Positions 7,392 through 12,739 of a DNA stretch of 12,739 nt are shown in pieces (position 1 is the first letter of the stretch; every line of letters begins with the position of its first letter). A model generated the notes under the pieces. It did no database searches, was not told the origin of the DNA, and saw only the letters and a list, made by a program, of their open reading frames with translations. Made by a program: the position numbers and the translations under genes. The DNA lies in NCBI GenBank assembly GCA_002342175.1, contig DDPL01000031.1:1-12739 (forward strand), read 5' to 3'. Origin of the DNA: Legionellales bacterium UBA2469. Its GTDB lineage: Bacteria; Pseudomonadota; Gammaproteobacteria; Legionellales; Legionellaceae.

Positions 7392-8224
7392 TGAGTTCAA
7401 TTCCAGAAATCAAAATTAGACCCTTTTTAAAGTGGGCAGGCAATAAATTTCGGTGTTTGAACCATATTTTACCTCGATTACCTGCAAAACATCGCCTGAT
7501 TGAACCTTTTGCAGGTTCTGGGGCAATTTTCCTCAATACGCATTACAATGAGTATATTTTGAATGATAAAAATCCTGACTTAATACAGTTATATGTACAT
7601 CTCAAGGAATATCATCATGATTTTATTAATTATTGTGCCTCATGGTTTAAGCCCGCAAATAATCAAAAAGAAATATTTTACCGAATGCGACAGCAGTTTA
7701 ATGAATGCCAAGATCCCTTATTGCGTTCAGCACTATTCTTATATCTGAATCGACATGGCTACAATGGCCTATGTCGATATAACCTAAAAGGCCAATATAA
7801 TGTTCCTTTTGGACGGTATATTTTGCCTTATTTTCCAAGAAAGGAACTGGAATGTTTTGTAAAGAAGTCGCACCAGGCACATTTTACACAAGATGATTTT
7901 ATGGAGGTCTTCAAACACACGCAAATTGGAGATGTGATTTATTGTGATCCGCCTTATGCGCCATTAAGCCGTACTGCAAATTTTACAACATACACCAAGG
8001 GAAATTTTCTCGAAACAGAGCAAAAAAAGTTGTTAAAATGTGCGCAAGATGCATGTCAAAAGGGAGTGCATGTGATCATTTCAAATCATGATACAGATTA
8101 TACCAGACAGCTATATCGAGATGCGCATGAAATTCATTCATTTCCAGTTGCTAGAACCATCGCGTGTCAAGGAAAAAAAAGAGTTCCAGTAATGGAACTC
8201 CTCGTCTATTATAAACCGAATTAG
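7391..8224 (+). CDS. dam: DNA adenine methylase Dam (GATC N6-adenine)
   Basis: Transfers methyl from S-adenosylmethionine to the adenine N6 in GATC, marking the parental strand for mismatch repair and influencing replication timing and promoters. The ATG at 7391 overlaps the permease stop by one base and gives 277 residues, matching E. coli Dam (278); an upstream in-frame ATG at 7361 would add ten residues lacking family similarity. Motifs: PFLKWAGNK (11-19), SAM-binding EPFAGSGAIFLN (38-49), DNA-recognition NRHGYNGLCRYNLKGQYNVP (120-139) and catalytic CDPPYAPLS (185-193). The recognition region nearly copies that of E. coli Dam, so GATC specificity is very likely. One oddity is AGNK where AGGK is usual. 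No restriction partner is seen. The 3' coding end holds a terminator for the opposing operon, and the gene ends 4 bases from it. Confidence 0.95.
   Translation: MSSIPEIKIRPFLKWAGNKFRCLNHILPRLPAKHRLIEPFAGSGAIFLNTHYNEYILNDKNPDLIQLYVHLKEYHHDFINYCASWFKPANNQKEIFYRMRQQFNECQDPLLRSALFLYLNRHGYNGLCRYNLKGQYNVPFGRYILPYFPRKELECFVKKSHQAHFTQDDFMEVFKHTQIGDVIYCDPPYAPLSRTANFTTYTKGNFLETEQKKLLKCAQDACQKGVHVIISNHDTDYTRQLYRDAHEIHSFPVARTIACQGKKRVPVMELLVYYKPN
8173..8200 (-). terminator. Intrinsic terminator of the malic enzyme/MFS unit, embedded in dam
   Basis: On the minus strand the sequence reads GAGTTCCA, loop TTAC, TGGAACTC, followed directly by eight T residues (A8 at 8173-8180 on the plus strand). A perfect 8-bp stem, 4-base loop and T8 tract make a textbook rho-independent terminator. 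It starts 28 bases past the stop codon of MFS carrier B, but lies inside dam codons (near residues GKKRVPVMELL). On the plus strand it has no T tract, so it should not stop dam transcription. Confidence 0.85.
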
Positions 8225-8228
8225 AAGG

Positions 8229-9503
8229 CTATTTGAAATGCTTCTTGGGTTCTTTAAATATGAAACATAAAAGAATCACCAAAACCATTGATAACGGAAG
8301 AACGCTCAAGGCTTTTTGATAATCAGCGATCTGGTATACATAGTGACCTTCGGTTAAGCAACGGTGTCCAAACAGATCGAGAATCCACCCCACGGTTGGT
8401 TGTAATACAGCCCCTAATAAAGTCACAATCATATTAATGACAGCAAAGACAGTTCCAGATATTCGTGTCTTACTAATTTCTTTACCCATCACAAAAACGA
8501 TAATTTCAGTTGATGTGAATATGCCATAAAATAAAATCATCATATTCAGGATGGTATAACTTAAATGTTCAACGTACAGGACCGTGTAAATGGATATTAA
8601 TCCCCCAATTGCGCCCAAAAAGAGAGGCATCACGCGATTTGCAAATTTGTCTGATAAATAACCACTTAAAGGAGCGCCAATCGCCCAACCAATAAATAAC
8701 ATCGACATGGTATGCGCTGATTGCGTCTTGGTGAGTTGATGAGCTTGCTCTAAATAAGTCTGTCCCCATAGCTCTCCAAAAACTGATAAAGATGTATATA
8801 AGCATGCTCCTATCAAGCCAACCATCCAGACTTTAAATGAAGATAATATTTGAAAGACTTCTTTGAAAAATGGTTTTAAGGATGTTTTGTGTTGTTGCAT
8901 ATATTCTTTATTATCGCGAGCAGAGGCAAAAATAACTAAGGTTAGGATTGCTCCTATCAAAACGGCACCCATCAAGACCGCGTTCAAGCCAAGCGTCTGA
9001 GTTGCTTTTGTAATTTTCATTTCAGCATAAACGTTACCCAACATACTCAAAGTTGTCATGATGCCGGCAAATAATGAGAATAATTCCTTCGGTAACCACA
9101 TCGTCGAAAGTGTTAAAACGCCAACAAATGCAAAGGAAGAACCAAATCCTACTAAAAAACGCCCAAAACCAACCAAAGGTAACCAAGTTTCATATGCAAA
9201 CATATAAGAACCTAAACAACAACATGCGCATGCAATGGTTAATAAACGACGTGGTCCAAATCGATCCATTAGCATCCCGACAGGAAGTTGCATTGGCGAA
9301 TATGCAAAATAATATAGGGCAGAAATCTGGCCAAACATCGCTGCTGATATATGACCAAAATGAACACTTAATTCTGATTGTAAAATACCCGGAATTATAC
9401 GAAGCACAAATTCATAACAATAGAAAAAGGTTGCTAATATACAAATAATCAAGCCATAGATTAAATGATGCGTAGATTGCAAATTCTTAACTCGGTTTAG
9501 CAT
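8229..9503 (-). CDS. Major facilitator superfamily transporter (carrier B of a tandem pair)
   Basis: An inner-membrane secondary transporter of 424 residues with about 12 hydrophobic segments. The loop between helices 2 and 3 carries the MFS signature DRFGPRRLL, preceded by YYFAYSPMQLPVGMLM. It is clearly a paralogue of the adjacent carrier A: both share YE..LRI.P near the start, the PMQLPVG..MDRFGP.RLLT block, and GRFLVG.GS.FAFVGVL. The start overlaps the end of carrier A by 17 bases in another frame, so translation is probably coupled; the local ribosome binding site is weak. The gene ends 4 bases from the convergent dam, with its terminator inside dam. The substrate is unknown; the malic enzyme upstream makes an organic acid a reasonable guess, but sugar phosphates or other solutes are equally open. 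Confidence 0.87.
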   Translation of the reverse strand: MLNRVKNLQSTHHLIYGLIICILATFFYCYEFVLRIIPGILQSELSVHFGHISAAMFGQISALYYFAYSPMQLPVGMLMDRFGPRRLLTIACACCCLGSYMFAYETWLPLVGFGRFLVGFGSSFAFVGVLTLSTMWLPKELFSLFAGIMTTLSMLGNVYAEMKITKATQTLGLNAVLMGAVLIGAILTLVIFASARDNKEYMQQHKTSLKPFFKEVFQILSSFKVWMVGLIGACLYTSLSVFGELWGQTYLEQAHQLTKTQSAHTMSMLFIGWAIGAPLSGYLSDKFANRVMPLFLGAIGGLISIYTVLYVEHLSYTILNMMILFYGIFTSTEIIVFVMGKEISKTRISGTVFAVINMIVTLLGAVLQPTVGWILDLFGHRCLTEGHYVYQIADYQKALSVLPLSMVLVILLCFIFKEPKKHFK

Positions 9504-10782
9504 GTGTTTCTCGAATAAAGAATGTTAAGAACACCGCAGTCATAATTCCAACAGGAATGATACTCATTGCCAATCGATAATCGGCTGCACTATAGAGCCA
9601 ATGAACTTGATTCATTGCTATTCCTTTAGGAATATCGCCTGCATGATGGTAACGAAGGCTCAAATCCAATAAGCGTCCAATCATGGGTTGTAAAATCATC
9701 GCACCAATCATCACAATCATATTGGTAAGCGCAATTGCGGTTCCTGCAGAACGAGCCGGGCTTAGTTCCCGCCCAACTGCAAATACAATGGTTTGCGCAC
9801 TATAAAACAATCCCAAAATAAACACACAAACATTAAGTGTATTCATTGATAGATGAGGAGCGTAAAGAATTATACACATCATGATTGCAGCACCCGTTGC
9901 TCCAACAATCATCGGTAACTTACGACGACGAATTTTATCCGAGATGGCTCCTATCGTCGGTGCACCAATCATAAACCCAAAGAAAACCAAAGAGTTTGCA
10001 AACGCCGCTTGTGTTTCAGTCAAATGATGTGCATGACGCAAATAAGGAATACCCCATAATTCTGCAAATACAGTTGTTGGCAAATAAACCATACAACCGT
10101 AGAAGCCATTGAGCCATATTTGTTTATTTTTAATAATACTACCCAAATCTTGGATTTTTTTACGCATGGTTTCTGATTCAGGGCCAGTAAAGACATGACG
10201 GGGATGATCTTTGATACCCACCCATAAAATAACTGCAAGGATAATCCCAAAAACCGCTATGTAATTCATGGATGTCTGCCATCCACAATGATTGACCCAT
10301 GCCACTATGAAATTATCACCCATCATTGCACCAATGGTCCCTAGAGCAGAGGTCATACCTGCGACCATCGCAAGTTGGTTTTCAGGCAGCCACATGGTTG
10401 CAAGTTTTAATACCCCAACAAAAGCAAATGCTGACCCCATACCGACTAAAAAACGCCCCACGGCGGATAGAACAGGAAGATTAGTATCCGTGAATAAATA
10501 GGTACCAATAATACAAATAACGCACGCAAATGTGAGTAATCGCTTTGGCCCAAAACGGTCCATCATAATGCCAACAGGCAACTGCATTGGTACATAGGCA
10601 TAATAATAGACTGCAGATAAAAAACCAAAACCTGTCGCTGTTAAGTTAAAATGTAATCTTAAAGCGTCTTCCATTGCGCTGGGTGCAATTCTTAGTAAGT
10701 ATTCATAGGCATAAAAAACAGCACCTAAGGCACATATCAACCATCCTAAATAAGATGCTTGCTTTGTTCGATAAATATCCAA
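9487..10782 (-). CDS. Major facilitator superfamily transporter (carrier A of a tandem pair), TTG start
   Basis: A 431-residue inner-membrane carrier with about 12 hydrophobic segments and the MFS loop signature DRFGPKRLL after YYYAYVPMQLPVGIMM. There is no usable in-frame ATG at the N terminus. The sequence offers TTG at 10788 and TTG at 10782; an AAGGGG ribosome binding site abuts the first and is 6 bases from the second, so I place the start at 10782. The next ATG in frame would lose the first membrane segment. It lies 42-50 bases after malic enzyme in the same direction, with a hairpin between them, and overlaps carrier B by 17 bases. Substrate unknown. The pair most likely arose by tandem duplication followed by strong divergence, mostly in the C-terminal half. 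Confidence 0.86.
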   Translation of the reverse strand: MDIYRTKQASYLGWLICALGAVFYAYEYLLRIAPSAMEDALRLHFNLTATGFGFLSAVYYYAYVPMQLPVGIMMDRFGPKRLLTFACVICIIGTYLFTDTNLPVLSAVGRFLVGMGSAFAFVGVLKLATMWLPENQLAMVAGMTSALGTIGAMMGDNFIVAWVNHCGWQTSMNYIAVFGIILAVILWVGIKDHPRHVFTGPESETMRKKIQDLGSIIKNKQIWLNGFYGCMVYLPTTVFAELWGIPYLRHAHHLTETQAAFANSLVFFGFMIGAPTIGAISDKIRRRKLPMIVGATGAAIMMCIILYAPHLSMNTLNVCVFILGLFYSAQTIVFAVGRELSPARSAGTAIALTNMIVMIGAMILQPMIGRLLDLSLRYHHAGDIPKGIAMNQVHWLYSAADYRLAMSIIPVGIMTAVFLTFFIRETHAKPS

Positions 10783-10817
10783 GTTCAACCCCTTGTAAAT
10801 GATTTTCTCATAACATG

Positions 10818-10846
10818 AAACCGTCTGGAATTATCCGAGACGGTTT
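10818..10846 (-). terminator. Hairpin spanning the malic enzyme stop codon (attenuator or weak terminator)
   Basis: AAACCGTCT (10818-10826) and AGACGGTTT (10838-10846) form a perfect 9-bp inverted repeat. The 11-base loop can extend the stem with GGA/TCC, leaving a bulged G. On the transcribed minus strand the TAA stop of malic enzyme (10831-10833) lies in the loop. Only three T residues follow the stem, so full termination is doubtful; partial termination or mRNA processing that lowers carrier expression relative to malic enzyme is more likely. Confidence 0.55.
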
Positions 10847-12063
10847 ACACATGTTGCAATTGCTGCTTGAGCAACAGCTTGTGGGACTCGTTCACGTAAC
10901 CGAGGATCAGTGGGCTTCGGTAAAATATAGTTTGGTCCAAACGTCCAATCCTGAACCAATGGATATGATTTCTTCACTGATTCTGGAACAGGTTCATGAA
11001 CCAAATGACGTATAGCTTCAACTGCTGCGATTTGCATCGCTTGATTGATGCATTTTGCACGTACATCCAATGCACCTCTGAAAATATAGGGGAAACATAG
11101 TACATTGTTAACTTGATTTGGAAAATCACTACGACCTGTAGCAATAATAACATCAGGTCGAGCTTTTTTGGCGGCATCTGGATATATTTCAGGTTTAGGA
11201 TTTGATAATGCAAAAATAATCGGATTTGGCGCCATTAATTTTAACAAATCAGCATTTAATAAATCTGGTTTTGCCACACCAATAAAAACATCTGCACCAA
11301 CCAAAGCATCTTCCAATGTACGTTGTTCAGTATTGCGTGCAAAAGCAAATTTATAGTCGTTTAAATCATCTCGACCGGTATGAATCACCCCTTTAGTATC
11401 CAGCAATAACATATTCTTTTTATCTGCCCCCAATGCAACTAATAAACGCATTGAAGCAAGGCCTGCAGCTCCCGCTCCTATACAAACAATTTTAGCATCT
11501 TTAAGCGATTTATTTTGAAGTTCTAGGGCATTTAATAAACCTGCTGCAACAACAATCGAGGTACCATGTTGATCATCATGAAATACCGGAATATCGAGTT
11601 GTTCCATTAAAGCTCTTTCAATTTCAAAACATTCCGGTGCTTTGATGTCTTCTAAATTGATTCCACCAAATGTTGGTGCAATACGCTTCGCTGTTGCAAT
11701 AAAGTCTTGAGGGTCATTTGCATCGATTTCAATATCAAAAACATCAATATCTGCAAATTGTTTAAATAAAACTGCTTTTCCTTCCATTACAGGCTTACTT
11801 GCTAAAGGACCAACGTCCCCTAGTCCAAGAACTGCGGTTCCATTCGTCATGACCGCAATTAAATTGCCTTTTGTGGTATATCGATAAGCATTATTGGGAT
11901 TTTCAGCAATGGCTAAAACGGGTTCTGCAACACCAGGTGTATATGCCAATGATAAGTCTTCCTGTGTCTGAGTAGACTTTGAAACTTGTACACTTAATTT
12001 TCCAGGTGTTGGAAATTCATGATAGTGAAGTGCGCGTTCTTTCAAGAGTGTATCACTTGCCAT
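10831..12063 (-). CDS. maeB: NAD(P)-dependent malic enzyme, MaeB-like, without phosphotransacetylase domain
   Basis: Oxidative decarboxylation of malate to pyruvate and CO2 with reduction of NAD(P), in the cytoplasm; it links the citrate cycle to pyruvate and supplies reducing power. The 410 residues closely follow the first half of E. coli MaeB (759 residues). Conserved parts are [10 protein letters not shown] with catalytic Tyr41, [11 protein letters not shown] with Lys96, metal ligands in [14 protein letters not shown] (Glu138, Asp139) and HDDQHG (Asp164), and the dinucleotide-binding GAGAAG at 196-201. The C-terminal phosphotransacetylase-like domain is absent; the frame ends cleanly, so this is a one-domain form and not a frameshift. 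Cofactor preference cannot be assigned safely. The ribosome binding site is weak (GAG at 9-11 bases). Two MFS carriers follow in the same direction. Confidence 0.94.
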   Translation of the reverse strand: MASDTLLKERALHYHEFPTPGKLSVQVSKSTQTQEDLSLAYTPGVAEPVLAIAENPNNAYRYTTKGNLIAVMTNGTAVLGLGDVGPLASKPVMEGKAVLFKQFADIDVFDIEIDANDPQDFIATAKRIAPTFGGINLEDIKAPECFEIERALMEQLDIPVFHDDQHGTSIVVAAGLLNALELQNKSLKDAKIVCIGAGAAGLASMRLLVALGADKKNMLLLDTKGVIHTGRDDLNDYKFAFARNTEQRTLEDALVGADVFIGVAKPDLLNADLLKLMAPNPIIFALSNPKPEIYPDAAKKARPDVIIATGRSDFPNQVNNVLCFPYIFRGALDVRAKCINQAMQIAAVEAIRHLVHEPVPESVKKSYPLVQDWTFGPNYILPKPTDPRLRERVPQAVAQAAIATCVNRLG

Positions 12064-12103
12064 AACTATTTCTCACTAATTATTTTATTTAGAATCAAAG
12101 ATG

Positions 12104-12138
12104 AAGAAAATCAAAAGGTACAGAACTGTACCTTTTGA
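12104..12138 (-). terminator. Intrinsic terminator of rpmE
   Basis: A perfect 13-bp inverted repeat, TCAAAAGGTACAG (12111-12123) and CTGTACCTTTTGA (12126-12138), lies 11 bases beyond the rpmE stop. In RNA the inner pairs would open to form a loop. On the minus strand it is followed by ATTTTCTT, a moderate T tract. It separates rpmE from malic enzyme, leaving only about 40 bases for a malic enzyme promoter. Confidence 0.75.
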
Positions 12139-12149
12139 AAAAGACTATA

Positions 12150-12383
12150 TTAAGACTGTTGATCAGCTTGAGAAGAAACTCTAGACTTGTAACGATCGCG
12201 GAAACGTTGTACACGACCTCCGGTATCCACTAATTTTTGTTTACCGGTATAAAATGGATGACACTGAGAGCAAACTTCAATGTTTAATTGTTGGTTTGCC
12301 ATCGTAGAACGGGTTTCAAATTGGTGACCACAACTGCAAGTCACTTTGACCGCGTGATAACTTGGATGAATATCAGCTTTCAT
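12150..12383 (-). CDS. rpmE: 50S ribosomal protein L31 (bL31), zinc-binding form
   Basis: A 77-residue ribosomal protein of the large subunit that also bridges the subunits. It starts [10 protein letters not shown], as usual for bL31, and carries the four cysteines of the zinc-binding (C+) form: Cys16 and Cys18 in CSCG, Cys38 and Cys41 in [10 protein letters not shown]. Next comes [11 protein letters not shown]. The C terminus ([12 protein letters not shown]) is a little longer and more polar than the core family. GAGAG about 7 bases before the ATG is the ribosome binding site. It has its own promoter, leader and terminator and so is probably a single-gene unit. The zinc form suggests expression when zinc is sufficient; the cysteine-free paralogue is not in this window. 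Confidence 0.96.
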   Translation of the reverse strand: MKADIHPSYHAVKVTCSCGHQFETRSTMANQQLNIEVCSQCHPFYTGKQKLVDTGGRVQRFRDRYKSRVSSQADQQS

Positions 12384-12438
12384 GCAACGACTCTCTTAAA
12401 AATAAAAAATAATCCAAAAATGGATCGGCTTAAAAAGT
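12384..12438 (-). promoter_or_regulatory. rpmE 5' leader with small hairpin, possible L31 autoregulatory site
   Basis: The predicted leader is about 55 bases. It contains a 5-bp stem with a 4-base T loop (ATCCA/TGGAT at 12412-12425), followed by a T-rich stretch leading to the GAGAG ribosome binding site. In E. coli, L31 represses its own mRNA through the leader, and L31 leaders are described in gammaproteobacteria. Here only the position and a small hairpin support that role; I cannot match the known consensus by eye. Confidence 0.35.
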
Positions 12439-12444
12439 AGTAAG

Positions 12445-12473
12445 ACAATATCAAAACTGAATCAAAAGGTCAA
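12445..12473 (-). promoter_or_regulatory. Sigma70-type promoter of rpmE
   Basis: On the minus strand TTGACC (12473-12468) and TATTGT (12450-12445) are separated by exactly 17 bases, matching consensus at five and four positions. Transcription would start near 12438. The AT-rich DNA just upstream could act as an UP element, as often found before ribosomal protein genes. Confidence 0.6.
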
Positions 12474-12494
12474 TGCATAAATCATATAATTATC

Positions 12495-12550
12495 ATCTAA
12501 ATCCGAAATATATTAAATCATAATGATTTATTAAAGGGCATTATTTAGAT
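12495..12550. repeat. Nested AT-rich inverted repeats between xthA and rpmE
   Basis: An outer pair, ATCTAAAT (12495-12502) and ATTTAGAT (12543-12550), encloses an inner perfect 7-bp pair, TAAATCA (12514-12520) and TGATTTA (12524-12530), with a 3-base loop. The stems are almost wholly A and T and lack a T tract, so a terminator role for xthA is weak. A regulator site or chance in AT-rich DNA are alternatives. Confidence 0.4.
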
Positions 12551-12573
12551 TTTAAATGCATTTTTTATCAATT

Positions 12574-12739
12574 TTACTCCGTAAAATCCGATAATGTTGC
12601 CCAAACAGGCGCATGATCTGAAGGACGCTCATGTTTTCGAGGCTGAACATCAATACCTGACGCCATACAATGTCTTAATAAACTGGGTGTCATTAATATA
12701 TGATCTATTCTTAATCCCATTTGTCGACGAAACGCTGCT
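12574..12739 (-). CDS. xthA: Exonuclease III (XthA family), C-terminal end, cut by window edge
   Basis: The last 54 residues plus the TAA stop are present. They read FRRQMGLRIDHILMTPSLL and then a stretch ending ERPSDHAPVWATLSDFTE. RIDHIL and PSDHAPVWA are the conserved C-terminal motifs of exonuclease III, the second holding the catalytic Asp-His pair. Family knowledge: a Mg-dependent AP endonuclease and 3'-5' exonuclease in base excision repair. The rest lies outside the window. It points the same way as rpmE, but the 190-base gap and the rpmE promoter make co-transcription unlikely. Confidence 0.93.
   Translation of the reverse strand, partial: AAFRRQMGLRIDHILMTPSLLRHCMASGIDVQPRKHERPSDHAPVWATLSDFTE

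Noticed and set aside
8223..8245. AGAAG/CTTCT repeat after the dam stop as a plus-strand terminator
   Set aside because: Five base pairs around a long imperfect loop and only a weak T-rich tail; not convincing.
9074..9448. 124-codon open frame on the plus strand
   Set aside because: It lies wholly antisense to MFS carrier B, has no recognisable domain and no ribosome binding site; carrier B is clearly the real gene.
1..12739. Mobile elements, CRISPR arrays, tRNA genes, restriction or toxin-antitoxin systems
   Set aside because: None of the expected signatures (transposase motifs, regularly spaced repeats, cloverleaf sequences, paired small genes) is present; Dam has no restriction partner here.

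Overview
The window is a compact, visibly AT-rich stretch of bacterial chromosome of gammaproteobacterial type. The gene types point that way: a GATC-type Dam methylase, an OapA/MepM-type M23 endopeptidase, exonuclease III, RarA and a TyrZ-like tyrosyl-tRNA synthetase. The low GC, the tight packing, the SpmA/SpmB pair, the one-domain MaeB-like malic enzyme and the paired MFS carriers would fit a Legionella/Coxiella-like lineage. That placement is an inference and not proven by the sequence. I see no tRNA, rRNA, insertion sequence, prophage gene or CRISPR array, and every gene reads as intact except the two cut by the window edges.

Layout. On the minus strand at the left edge are rarA (5' part only) and, just upstream of it in transcription order, tyrS. 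Diverging from tyrS on the plus strand is a mepM-like peptidoglycan endopeptidase. Its stop codon overlaps the stop codon of a minus-strand spmA-spmB pair. Diverging from spmA with a 17-base gap is a plus-strand set: a DUF1460 (NlpC/P60-like) exported protein, a membrane-anchored DUF192 protein, an OmpA-domain lipoprotein, an aromatic amino acid (HAAAP) permease and dam. Dam then meets a minus-strand set end to end with a 4-base gap. In transcription order that set runs rpmE (ribosomal protein L31), malic enzyme, MFS carrier A, MFS carrier B. The 3' end of exonuclease III (minus strand) closes the window.

How the genes relate. The region from about 1.5 to 6.1 kb is a run of envelope genes: an endopeptidase, two Gate-domain membrane proteins, a probable muropeptide amidase/peptidase, an exported DUF192 protein and a peptidoglycan-binding lipoprotein. 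The region from 8.2 to 12.1 kb looks like a carbon-metabolism and transport unit, with malic enzyme followed by two paralogous carriers that overlap by 17 bases. It starts after the rpmE terminator.

The best regulatory signals are a promoter and possible leader for rpmE, a 13-bp hairpin terminator after rpmE, a hairpin that contains the malic enzyme stop codon, and a near-ideal intrinsic terminator for the MFS unit that lies inside the 3' coding sequence of the convergent dam gene. I found no clearly new defence or mobile system. The points most worth a second look are the SpmA/SpmB-centred envelope run, the terminator embedded in dam, and the malic enzyme/twin-carrier unit.
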